From positions 22,519-86,518 of the forward strand of contig CAZXMW010000012.1 in NCBI GenBank assembly GCA_964641415.1: a stretch of DNA of 64,000 nucleotides, in the 5' to 3' direction. The notes below the pieces were generated by a model. It searched no databases. It had not been told where the DNA came from and was given only the letters and a program-made list of their open reading frames with translations. Source of the stretch: JAHECW01 sp964641415. GTDB lineage: Bacteria > Acidobacteriota > Thermoanaerobaculia > Thermoanaerobaculales > Sulfomarinibacteraceae. Both the position numbers and the translations under genes were made by a program. This document shows positions 43,636 to 51,843 of this stretch, piece by piece (position 1 is the stretch's first letter; each line of letters opens with the position of its first letter).

Positions 43636-44931
43636 ATGACAGATCACGGACCTCAGCTTGTGGTCGAGCCGAACCAGCTCGCCGGTCTCGACGACGGGCC
43701 GGGGCGAATGGCCGCGATCCCCGGCAGCCGGATGTTCGAGATCAAGGAGGCTCTGGCGGTCTTTCGAAAGGCCAACCCCGACGCCGAGATGTTCGACGCC
43801 AGCCAGGGCGACGGCGGGGCCAGCCTTCCCGGTGTCCCCGAGGAGCTCCTGGACGCGGCCCACGTCCTGCAGAAGGAGCACGGCACCGGCTACGACAAGC
43901 CCTTCGGCGCGCCGGTCTTCCGGACCTCGGTAGTGGAGGACTACTGGCAGCTCGACGCCGCCACCGCTTTCGGCCCGGACAACGTCCTCGCCGGACAGGG
44001 CGGACGCGATGCCCTCGTCAAGGCGTACGACGCGGCCCAGATCCTCGCCTTCGGCCGCCGTGGCGACTTCGTGGCCGTGTCGAGGGTGCCCTGGATCTCG
44101 TACAACTGGGGACCCTACGCCGTGGGCGCCAACGTCGTGTTGGCGCCCGGCGACGAGGATCTGGCCTGGGCTCTGACCCCCGAGGCGGTGGCGGCCTGCG
44201 TCGAGGCGGCGGCACGGTACGACGGACGAAAGGTGGTCATGCTGGTCATCACCAGCCCCGACAACCCCACCGGACGCAGCATGTCCCCCGAACGCCAGCT
44301 CGAGCTCGCCCGGGCGGCGTTTTCGGCGGGGATTCCCTTTGTCCTCTTCGACTGGATCTACCATCGGGTCACCGACGAGGCACCGCACGATCTCAACGGC
44401 TTCCTGCTCGCCATGGACCCCGACGAGCGCGACCGCTGCATCTTCCTCGACGGCGTCACCAAGTCGCTCGGCGCCAGCAACATCCGCAATGCCCACCTGG
44501 TTGCCTCGAAGACCTTGGTCAAGCTCATGCAGAGCCGTGCCTCCCACGCCGTGATCCCGTCGTTCCACAGCCAGGCGGTGGCCATTGCCGCCTATCGGAT
44601 GGGCTTCGAGCGGGCGGCTGCGCCGATCATCGGCCCTACCAACGCGAGCCGCGGGGTCATGGAGGCGTTCGCGGCGGAGCACGGGATCCGGGCGATCCTG
44701 GGCAAGGGCTACTATGCCTTCCTCGACGTTGGTCCGTGGATCGACCGTGCCGGCCTGGGCGACGGCGCCGAGCTCGGTGCGGTGCTCGCCGAGCGCTTCG
44801 GGCTTGCGGTGGTGCCGGGGGGATACTTCTCGGATTTCGGGGCGCGCTGGATCCGGTTCTCCTACGCCCTGCCGCCCGAGGTCACCCGCGCCGCGGCCGA
44901 CCGCCTGTGGCAGGCACTGTCGTCGCTCTGA
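43636..44931 (+). CDS. PLP-dependent aminotransferase (class I/II fold)
   Basis: A 431-residue fold-type I enzyme. SPDNPTGR is the family signature near the cofactor, FVLFDWIYHRV holds the PLP-ring aspartate and tyrosine, and the Schiff-base lysine is in DGVTKSLGASN; RFSYALP holds the carboxylate arginine. The substrate cannot be named. ATG 43636 lies just after ggaggagag; ATG 43618 is the alternative. It follows recG by about 200 bases that contain a truncated repeat. Confidence 0.82.
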   Translation: MTDHGPQLVVEPNQLAGLDDGPGRMAAIPGSRMFEIKEALAVFRKANPDAEMFDASQGDGGASLPGVPEELLDAAHVLQKEHGTGYDKPFGAPVFRTSVVEDYWQLDAATAFGPDNVLAGQGGRDALVKAYDAAQILAFGRRGDFVAVSRVPWISYNWGPYAVGANVVLAPGDEDLAWALTPEAVAACVEAAARYDGRKVVMLVITSPDNPTGRSMSPERQLELARAAFSAGIPFVLFDWIYHRVTDEAPHDLNGFLLAMDPDERDRCIFLDGVTKSLGASNIRNAHLVASKTLVKLMQSRASHAVIPSFHSQAVAIAAYRMGFERAAAPIIGPTNASRGVMEAFAAEHGIRAILGKGYYAFLDVGPWIDRAGLGDGAELGAVLAERFGLAVVPGGYFSDFGARWIRFSYALPPEVTRAAADRLWQALSSL

Positions 44932-45004
44932 GCGGCGGCAGTGGGTTGAAGACGGCAGGGTGGAAGCCCGCCCCACGATGACGTGCAACGGCTCGGCACC
45001 TCCG

Positions 45005-45060
45005 CGTTGATAGATCCATCGTGGGACGCTTCGCGTGCGTGGCGTCTTCGCGTTTGATCC
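45005..45060. repeat. GCGAAGACGC-family repeat (copy 4)
   Basis: gacgcttcgcgtgcgtggcg followed by tcttcgcgtttgatcc is nearly identical to the centre of copy 1 (gatgcttcgcgtgcgtggtg). It abuts the broken end of the sugar dehydrogenase remnant. Confidence 0.65.
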
Positions 45061-45402
45061 CAGGCCGCGCTCCGGCGAGGTCGCGCTCCACACCCCCGTG
45101 CCGCCGGACTCGAAGCCGCCGTCGTTGACGATCGCAGTGATGTCGAGATAGGGATCGGGCAGCAGCGTCCCGTCGGCGACGACCCGAATTCTGCCCGCCT
45201 TCTCGACGATGAACAGGCGATCGGAGCCGTCCCCGGCGTGGGTGATCACCGTCGAGTTCGCGATGCTGGGCACGATCTCGACAAGCTCGAGGTCCGGAAG
45301 CACGGGTCCGCCGGCGCCGGCGAATCCCGTCAGGGCGACGGTGACGGCAACTGCAACGGCGAGCACGAGGCGAGGTCCGAAGCTGGCTTGGGTACAATCC
45401 AT
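45060..45402 (-). pseudogene. Truncated PQQ-dependent sugar dehydrogenase remnant
   Basis: The minus-strand frame starts MDCTQASFGPRLVLAVAVAV, a signal peptide, and continues DLELVEIVPSIANSTVITHAGDGSDRLFIVEKAGRIRVV, then DGTLLPDPYLDIT, a match to the N-terminal blade of soluble aldose/sorbosone dehydrogenases. After about 110 residues homology stops at SPERGLGSN, exactly where a GCGAAGACGC repeat begins. Full-length members have 350 or more residues, so over two thirds is missing. It is probably not functional; deletion mediated by the repeat is an inference. Confidence 0.7.
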
Positions 45403-45477
45403 CGCAGCCGCGGCGCATTCCGCCGTGTCAGGACCGGATGCGGGGTCGCCGCGGCCCCTCGGGAGATTTTGTTCGTC

Positions 45478-48330
45478 ATGGCCGTCGACAATCCGACACT
45501 GTGGCATCGCTTCGCCGAGAAGGTCCGGATGTCCCTCGAGTCGTCGCGCGACATCGAGCCCGACAGCGGAACCTCGGGTCTCGAGATCGAGCTCAACATC
45601 CTCGACCGGAAGCTCGAGCCCGTGGCCTCGGTCGGCGTCGGGCCCGAGCGTCGGTCGTTCGCGGACTATCTGCACGACGAGCGGCTTCCCGAATGGGCTC
45701 GCCCGAGCTTCCAGCTCGAAGTTTTCCACTGGATGACCGAGATCACGACGCGGCCCCACTTCGACGCCTTCGACACCGCGGCCGAGGGCCGGTTGCTCGA
45801 GGCCGTGTTGGTCAACACCCTGGCCGACATCGAGCTCAGCCACGGCGAGGAGCTGCTGCCGCTCCACGGCAACATCCCTTTCCCGGTGGAGGTCGGATCG
45901 GAGAGCATTCCGGACGGCTGGAACCTGGCGCGACGGCGCTACCTGGCTCGCTGCGTCGAGCAGTACGGACATCGCCTGGCCACCGCCGGCATCCACACCA
46001 ACCACAGCTTTCCCGAGGCGCTGCTGTCGTGGGACTTCTTTCACCAGCCGCTGTCCGTGCGCCGCGACGCGACCCTGGACGGCTTTCGCAGCCATGCGGT
46101 GATTCGAGCCACCCGGCTGCTGCGACCTTACTGCCCGCTGTTCATCGCGATCAGCGCCGCCTCGCCTTTGTCCTGGCGCGAGGTTGACGGCGCCCCGTGC
46201 GCGGTGCTGACCCAGGTCGACTCCCAGCGGCTGCTCGCCTTTCCGAACCCCGACAACCTCGACGTCGGTGGGCTGTACGCGAGCCACCAGGACTACCTCC
46301 GGATCTCGTACGAGCTGGTCCGCCGGGGGATCCGCTTCGGCGCCAACAACTGGACGCCGGTCAGGGCACGATCCGATGTCGACCCGGTGCGGCGCAACAT
46401 CCTGGCAACCAGCGACCAGCTCCGCGAGCTCTATCGTCGGGGAATCTACACCTCGGGCGAGCACGGCAGCCTCAACGAGGCCGAGCGCGAGCTGATCATC
46501 GAGAATCTGTGCGCGCGGGTCGATCTGCCGATGGACCGCGTCGAGGTCCGAACCGACGAGGGCGGCGACGACCTCGACCTTTCCCACGCCAAGATCCTGC
46601 TCAAGGAGCTGTTGATGCTCCGGGCCTACGCCGACCCGGAGCTCGGGGCGGCCTACGCCTATGACGATGCCGATGTCGCCGCCGCCCGCCGGGACGAGCG
46701 CGCAGCCGCCCTCGACGGTCTCGACGCCGTCGTCGGATGTCCGTTCAGCGCTCGTCGCGCCACCGTGCGCGAGATCCTGGCTGCGACCCTCGTCGGGCTC
46801 GGACCGTTGGCCGAGGGGCTGGGCTGTGAAAACCGGCTCGAGCCGTTGCACGAAATGGCCGGCGGCGGGCCGAACCCGGCCGGCCGGATTCGTGAGTTCA
46901 TCGGCGACCGGGACCGGACGCCCCGCCGGTTGCTCACCGGCGAGACCGTCGTTGCCGACGATCTCGTGCGCGACCTGATCGTGGACCGTCGGCGCCGGCT
47001 CGCCGAGGATCTGCAGTGGCTCGACGGGCGTTTCGGGCGCGGCGCGGACTGGCCGGCGAAGCTGACCGTGCTTCGTGCCGGCGTGTGCGGGATGGCGGTG
47101 CGGCAGCCGTGGATGCCAATCCGGCTCGGTGGAGATCCCGACGTTCTCGTCATCGGCGACGGTTCGCAACGAACCCGTGACGTGGTCTCGCTTGCCGGGC
47201 AGCTGGTGCGGATTCCGTCGGTCACCAACTGCCCGGACGAGCGACTCGACCAGGTCGCGACGTGCGCTCGTTTCGTGGCCGGATGGTTGCGCGAGGCCGG
47301 GCTCGAGGTGCGGCTGTACGACGACGCCCGCTATCCGTCGCTGGTCGCGGGCTTCCCCGGCCGGTTGCTCGCTCCGATCACCTTGAGCGGCCACTTCGAC
47401 GTCGTGCCGCCGGAGCCCGACGACCGGCAATTCGAACCGCGGGTCGACGGCGACTACCTGTGGGGACGAGGCACGGCGGACATGAAGACCGTGGTCGCGA
47501 GCATGATGGTCTGGATGAGGCAGCGTGCCGCGGACGGTCCTCCGTACCCGCTCATCAATGCGCTGCTCGTCGGCAACGAGGAGAACGGCGAGGGCGAGCC
47601 CTGGGGCACGCCGCATCTTCTGGCGGACCTCGCGGAATCGGAGGGCTGGTCACCCGAGCTCATGCTCGTCGGCGAACGCACGGGCGAGGAGGGCGACGAT
47701 CTGTTCGGGTCGGTGTGCCCGGAGAGCAGGGGCGTCGCCCGGATGCGGTTCACGGCTACCGGGCAGCGCGGCCACAGCGGAACCGGCGCGGTCCCCGATG
47801 ACCTGCTCGATCGCCTGATCGAGCTCAAGGGCGCGCTGGGCTCGGTGTTCAGCCGCTATCTGACCGTGTCGAGCCAGGACGGGTGGGAGTCGGCGGCGCG
47901 TTTTCCCTTCCTCAATCTCGGCGACAGCGGGGTCTACAACATCACCGCCGGCGAGGGCGTGCTCGGACTCGAGATCAGACCCATCCCGTCAGACGACTTC
48001 GAGGGGCTGCGCCGGGGTGTGATCGAGCTGTGCCGCGAGCTCGACATCGAGGTCGACATCGAGGTCATGGAACCCGGCGTCGCGTGCCCGCCGGGAAACC
48101 CGCACCTCGAACGCCTCCTCGCCAGCGTCGAGGCGGTGTCCGGCCGGCCGGCGGTCGTCGGCCGCAAGAAGCCGGGTTCGTCGGCGCGGTTCGCCCCGGG
48201 CGGCAACCAGGTTGTCTGGGGGCAGACCGGGATCGGCCCGCATGCCCGCGACGAGCGCCACTACATCCCGTCCATCGAGCCCTACCTGCAGGTCCTCGAC
48301 GAGTTCGCCAGGCGCTGCCTGAAGGTCTGA
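45478..48330 (+). CDS. Fusion: glutamate-cysteine-ligase-like enzyme with M20 metallopeptidase
   Basis: A single uninterrupted frame of 950 residues. Residues 1-550 resemble GCS2-type carboxylate-amine ligases (SGLEIELNILD, FQLEVFHWMTEITTRP, LHGNIPFP, GIHTNHSFPEALLSWDFFHQP). Residues 560-950 are an M20 peptidase: metal ligands in SGHFDVVPP (His639), WGRGTADMKT, GNEENGEGE, and the C-terminal HARDERHYIP (His922), with a dimerisation domain between (RGHSGTGAVP). It may make and cleave gamma-glutamyl or similar amide bonds; the substrate is unknown. ATG 45478; ribosome-binding site gggag is 12 bases upstream. The two halves lie in one frame with no stop or slippery run between them. Confidence 0.8.
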   Translation: MAVDNPTLWHRFAEKVRMSLESSRDIEPDSGTSGLEIELNILDRKLEPVASVGVGPERRSFADYLHDERLPEWARPSFQLEVFHWMTEITTRPHFDAFDTAAEGRLLEAVLVNTLADIELSHGEELLPLHGNIPFPVEVGSESIPDGWNLARRRYLARCVEQYGHRLATAGIHTNHSFPEALLSWDFFHQPLSVRRDATLDGFRSHAVIRATRLLRPYCPLFIAISAASPLSWREVDGAPCAVLTQVDSQRLLAFPNPDNLDVGGLYASHQDYLRISYELVRRGIRFGANNWTPVRARSDVDPVRRNILATSDQLRELYRRGIYTSGEHGSLNEAERELIIENLCARVDLPMDRVEVRTDEGGDDLDLSHAKILLKELLMLRAYADPELGAAYAYDDADVAAARRDERAAALDGLDAVVGCPFSARRATVREILAATLVGLGPLAEGLGCENRLEPLHEMAGGGPNPAGRIREFIGDRDRTPRRLLTGETVVADDLVRDLIVDRRRRLAEDLQWLDGRFGRGADWPAKLTVLRAGVCGMAVRQPWMPIRLGGDPDVLVIGDGSQRTRDVVSLAGQLVRIPSVTNCPDERLDQVATCARFVAGWLREAGLEVRLYDDARYPSLVAGFPGRLLAPITLSGHFDVVPPEPDDRQFEPRVDGDYLWGRGTADMKTVVASMMVWMRQRAADGPPYPLINALLVGNEENGEGEPWGTPHLLADLAESEGWSPELMLVGERTGEEGDDLFGSVCPESRGVARMRFTATGQRGHSGTGAVPDDLLDRLIELKGALGSVFSRYLTVSSQDGWESAARFPFLNLGDSGVYNITAGEGVLGLEIRPIPSDDFEGLRRGVIELCRELDIEVDIEVMEPGVACPPGNPHLERLLASVEAVSGRPAVVGRKKPGSSARFAPGGNQVVWGQTGIGPHARDERHYIPSIEPYLQVLDEFARRCLKV

Positions 48331-48363
48331 TCGGCGTTCGATTCACCGCCAGGACGGTCGAGG

Positions 48364-48393
48364 CGAGGGGGCGGGCCTTTGCCCGCTTCCTCG
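48364..48393 (+). terminator. Hairpin between convergent genes
   Basis: cgagggggcgggc-cttt-gcccgcttcctcg forms a 13-bp stem with two G-U pairs in the plus-strand transcript. It follows the fusion gene by 33 bases. No T-run, but the stem is strong. Confidence 0.55.
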
Positions 48394-48445
48394 ACTCTGC
48401 CGGTGAGTCCTGAGAAGCTGCCGAGCTCAAAGGCCCTGCGGGCTG

Positions 48446-49471
48446 TCAGTCGCCGTCGAAGAACCCTCCGATGCCGCCCATCTTGCCGAGCACCGAGCCC
48501 TCGCCGCGGTTCTTGCCGCCGCCCTGGGGCGCCGATTGCCAGATCCGTCCGGCAAGTCGGCTGAAGGGCAGCGACTGCAGCCAGACCTTGCCCGGGCCGC
48601 GCAGCTGGGCGAAGAAGAAGCCCTCGCCGCCGAAGATCGCCGACTTGACGCCGCCGACGAACTGGACGTCGTAGTCGACGCCGGGCTCGAGGGCCACGAG
48701 GCAGCCGGTGTCGACCCGAATCTGCTCGCCCGCGCCGAGCTCGCGCTCGACGATGGTCCCGCCGGCGTGGATGAAGGCGAGGCCGTCGCCCTCGAGCTTC
48801 TGCATGATGAAGCCCTCGCCGCCGAACAACCCGGTGCCGATCTTCTTCTGAAAGGCGATTCCCACCGATACGCCCTTCGCGGCGCACAGGAAGGCATCCT
48901 TCTGGCAGATCAGGGTGCCGCCGGCCTTCGCGAGGTCAACGGGAATGATCTTGCCCGGGTAAGGTGATGCGAATGCGGCGCGCGCCTTGCCGTTTCCCTC
49001 GTGGGTGAACACGGTCATGAACAGACTCTCGCCGGTGAGCAGACGCTTGCCGGCGCCGACCAGTTTGTCCATGAATCCGCCCTGCTGACCTCCGCCGTCG
49101 CCGAAGATGGTGTTCATCTGGATGCCGTCGGTCATGTACATCATGCCGCCGGCCTCGGCGACCACGCTCTCGCCGGGGTCGAGCTCGACCTCGACGAACT
49201 GCATTTCGGTGCCGAAGATCTCGTAGTCGACCTCGTCGGCGACGCCGGTACGCGGCGCCGGCGGCGGAGGCGCGGCCACAACCGCGGCGCCGGCGGTCAG
49301 ATCCTTGAACTCGTCCACGGTGCGCGCCGGGACCCAGCCCTTCATGCCCTCGGTGAAGACGTGGTTCTCGCCCGTGTACTCGCCGGCCGTGAACTTCGCC
49401 CGGAGCTCGTGCTCGGCGAAGGGCCCGAAGCTGTTGCCGTCCACTGCCACGTACCACTGCTTGTCGCTCAT
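48446..49471 (-). CDS. AIM24-family protein with GYF_2 domain
   Basis: A 341-residue protein. An N-terminal GYF_2-type domain (QWYVAVDGNSFGPFAEHELRAKFTAGEYTGENHVFTEGMKGWVPA) is followed by an Ala/Pro linker and an AIM24 (TIGR00266) beta-fold (VVAEAGGMMYMTDGIQMNT; LFGGEGFIMQKLEGDGLAFIHAGG). The bacterial family has no settled function; the fold resembles tryptophan-RNA-attenuator-like beta assemblies. It has no signal peptide. aacggaggcagc precedes the ATG. It is downstream of the YedK gene on the same strand. Confidence 0.85.
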   Translation of the reverse strand: MSDKQWYVAVDGNSFGPFAEHELRAKFTAGEYTGENHVFTEGMKGWVPARTVDEFKDLTAGAAVVAAPPPPAPRTGVADEVDYEIFGTEMQFVEVELDPGESVVAEAGGMMYMTDGIQMNTIFGDGGGQQGGFMDKLVGAGKRLLTGESLFMTVFTHEGNGKARAAFASPYPGKIIPVDLAKAGGTLICQKDAFLCAAKGVSVGIAFQKKIGTGLFGGEGFIMQKLEGDGLAFIHAGGTIVERELGAGEQIRVDTGCLVALEPGVDYDVQFVGGVKSAIFGGEGFFFAQLRGPGKVWLQSLPFSRLAGRIWQSAPQGGGKNRGEGSVLGKMGGIGGFFDGD

Positions 49472-49530
49472 GCTGCCTCCGTTCGTGCGTTGTGCTGGAG
49501 GAGTATACGCGACCCCCTCTTCCGCGTTCT

Positions 49531-49548
49531 TGGCGTCTTCGCGGTTGT
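49531..49548. repeat. GCGAAGACGC-family half-palindrome (copy 5)
   Basis: tggcgtcttcgcggttgt in the short gap between the AIM24 and YedK genes. One arm only. Confidence 0.5.
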
Positions 49549-49576
49549 TCGCGTGCGCCGATCGGCGACTGGAGGT

Positions 49577-50266
49577 TCACAAACCCAACGACCCCTGGCC
49601 GCCGATGGGCTCGAGGCACGCCGGGTCGTCGTGCGTGGGTGAGTTGACCCTGGTGCCGACCGGTACCGCCTCCATGCCGTCGGCGGGGTGGGGGACGAGG
49701 ATCGCCTCGGCTGTGTCCGGGGAAAGCGGGCCCGACGCGAGCCAGTCGCCGAACCGGCCGGGGGGAAGCAGCACCGGCATCCGATCGTGAAGTTCGGCGA
49801 TGAGCTCATTGGGTGAGGTGGTCAGGATGGTGCAGGACTCCACGGCGTCGCCGTCCTTTGACGACCAGCGCTCCCACAGTCCCGCGAAGGCGAATGGCCG
49901 TCGGTCGGCGAAGCGGATGTGATGTGGCTGTTTTGCGCCACCGGTCCTGACCCATTCGAAGAAACCGTCGGCGGGGACCAGGCAGCGCCGGCGCCTGAAG
50001 GCGGCGCGAAACGAGGGCTTGTCGGCTGCGGTCTCGGCGCGGGCGTTGATCAGCCGGTTGCAGATCGTCTCGTCCTCGGCCCAGAACGGAATCAAGCCCC
50101 AGCGGACCGCGGCCCATTCCCGGATGCCTTCCTCGTCTGAGCGGATGATCGGCACCTGCTGGGTCGGGGCGATGTTGTACCGCGGCTGAAGCTCGGTGGG
50201 CGGCTCGATCTCGAACAGCTCGGCGAGCACCGACGCGTTGACGGTCAGGGTATAGCGACCGCACAT
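49577..50266 (-). CDS. SOS response-associated protein, YedK/HMCES family
   Basis: A 229-residue SRAP protein. MCGRYTL provides Cys2, which forms a covalent crosslink with abasic sites in single-stranded DNA. NARAET and HDRMPVLLPP are the other active-site motifs (Asn, Glu and His). It shields abasic sites at forks. The start must be at MCGR because Cys2 becomes the N-terminal residue. No clear LexA box is visible upstream. Confidence 0.93.
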   Translation of the reverse strand: MCGRYTLTVNASVLAELFEIEPPTELQPRYNIAPTQQVPIIRSDEEGIREWAAVRWGLIPFWAEDETICNRLINARAETAADKPSFRAAFRRRRCLVPADGFFEWVRTGGAKQPHHIRFADRRPFAFAGLWERWSSKDGDAVESCTILTTSPNELIAELHDRMPVLLPPGRFGDWLASGPLSPDTAEAILVPHPADGMEAVPVGTRVNSPTHDDPACLEPIGGQGSLGL

Positions 50267-50282
50267 GGTTCGATCCTACCGT

Positions 50283-50312
50283 GTCTCGGCGGTGTCAGCC
50301 CACCGCCGAGAC
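50283..50312. repeat. 12-bp inverted repeat between YedK and phosphomannomutase genes
   Basis: gtctcggcggtg-tcagcc-caccgccgagac, perfect, in the divergent gap. It is followed by gcgaagcgcgcgaagcatcg, a repeat-family-like stretch. It could be an operator or a small interspersed palindrome. Confidence 0.5.
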
Positions 50313-50484
50313 GCGAAGCGCGCGAAGCATCGCGGGCTCGCAGATCAGTGCAGACCGGATGCCACCTCGGCGGACCCGCAGAGTCGTGCTTGATCGCGCC
50401 AACACTCTCCGTCAACCAGGAATCACCCGCCCGCTGCACCGGCTCCGGACAGTGGTACGCTTACGACCCGGGAGATCATCGACC

Positions 50485-51840
50485 ATGGCAGGCATCTACA
50501 AGGCGTACGACATCCGAGGCACCTACCCAGATCAGCTCGACGAGACCACCGCGTTTCACGTCGGCTACTATTTCCGCGACCTGCTCGAAGACGACGACCT
50601 CGCCCTCGGCCCGAAGGTCGTGGTGTCCCGCGACATGCGGTCGCACTCGGTCCCTCTCGCCGAGGCGGTCAAGAACGGTCTTCGAGCCCGGGGGGTCGCG
50701 GTCATCGACATCGGCGTCGCCGACACGCCGCAGAACTATTTCGCCACCGGTCACCTTCGGGCGTCAGGCGGCATCCAGATCACAGCCAGCCACAACCCGG
50801 CGGTCTACAACGGCTTCAAGATCTCGCGCCGGGACGCCATCCCGGTGTCGTACGAGACCGGGATCGATCGGCTCGAAGAGCTCATCGCCGCGACCGACGT
50901 GCCGACCGATCTCGCGCCGCGTGCCGGCGAGGAGGCTCGCGATCTGTTCGGCGACTACACCGCTCACATTCTTTCCGAGCTCGTCGACACCGAGCCGCGG
51001 CTCAAGCTCGCGGCCGACGCGGCCAACGGGATGGGGACGCTGTACGAGCTGATCCTCGAGCAGCTCAACCTCGAGGTCGTTCCTCTCTACTTCGAACTCG
51101 ACGGAACCTTCCCCAACCACGAGGCGAACCCGCTCAAGCCCGAGAATCTGGTCGATGTCGAGCGGGCGGTGGCCGAGCACGGCTGCGACTTCGGGGTCGC
51201 GTTCGACGGTGATGCCGACCGCGCGATCATCATCGACGAGGGCGGCAGCGCGATCTCAGCCGACATGATCACCGCTCTGCTCGCGCCGCGCTTCCTGCGC
51301 GATGCGCCGGGGGCGACCATCGTCTACGACCTGCGATCGTCGTGGGCGACCAAGGAGGCGATCGAGGAGGCCGGCGGCAACGCCGTGCGCGAGCGCGTCG
51401 GCCACTCTTTCATCAAAGCGACGATGCGCGCGCACGACTCGCCGTTCGGCGGCGAGCTCGCGGGTCACTTCTACTACAAACGCAACTACACCGCGGACTC
51501 GTCCATCGGCACCGTGATCGAGGTGCTCAACCACCTGCGCGAGACCGGCCGACCGCTGTCCGAGCTCGTGGCGCCGCTCAAGCGCTACTTCGCCACCGGC
51601 GAGATCAACTTCAAGGTCGAGGACAAGCAGAGCATGATCGAGCACCTGGCCCGAACCTACGCCGACGGCCGGATCGACTCTCTGGACGGGATCACCGTCC
51701 AGTTCGACGACTGGTGGTTCAACGTTCGGCCGTCGAACACCGAGCCGTATCTTCGAATGGTCCTCGAGGCGCGGACCGAAGCGCTCATGGAGACCAAGAA
51801 GGCCGAGCTGCTTGGGCATCTGGGAACACCGTCGAGCTGA
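50485..51840 (+). CDS. Phosphomannomutase/phosphoglucomutase
   Basis: A 451-residue alpha-D-phosphohexomutase that moves phosphate between C6 and C1 of mannose or glucose. The four loops are intact: phosphoserine Ser102 in TASHNP, metal loop DGDADR at 241-246, sugar loop GGELAGH, and phosphate loop RPSNTEP. The Glu-x-x-Gly-His form of the sugar loop suits dual PMM/PGM enzymes. It begins a run of four closely spaced genes; three bases separate it from the carbamoyltransferase gene, so it may feed an activated sugar to the same pathway. Confidence 0.9.
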   Translation: MAGIYKAYDIRGTYPDQLDETTAFHVGYYFRDLLEDDDLALGPKVVVSRDMRSHSVPLAEAVKNGLRARGVAVIDIGVADTPQNYFATGHLRASGGIQITASHNPAVYNGFKISRRDAIPVSYETGIDRLEELIAATDVPTDLAPRAGEEARDLFGDYTAHILSELVDTEPRLKLAADAANGMGTLYELILEQLNLEVVPLYFELDGTFPNHEANPLKPENLVDVERAVAEHGCDFGVAFDGDADRAIIIDEGGSAISADMITALLAPRFLRDAPGATIVYDLRSSWATKEAIEEAGGNAVRERVGHSFIKATMRAHDSPFGGELAGHFYYKRNYTADSSIGTVIEVLNHLRETGRPLSELVAPLKRYFATGEINFKVEDKQSMIEHLARTYADGRIDSLDGITVQFDDWWFNVRPSNTEPYLRMVLEARTEALMETKKAELLGHLGTPSS

Positions 51841-51843
51841 CGA

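Larger units (their letters stand above)
44932..45477. other. 546-base region with repeats and a gene remnant
   Basis: Contains a gaagacggcagggtggaagc unit with cccgccccacgatgacg (44948-44984), a GCGAAGACGC-family copy (45005-45060), and the 5' part of a sugar dehydrogenase gene on the minus strand. The rest is the leader of the ligase/peptidase fusion gene. Confidence 0.7.

Noticed and set aside
43144..47616. A minus-strand open frame of 1490 codons
   Set aside because: It runs antisense to recG, the aminotransferase and the ligase/peptidase fusion. Its product is low-complexity Arg/Gly/Val/Asp-rich sequence without domains. Only the 45060-45402 part is homologous to anything. High GC leaves few stops in such frames.
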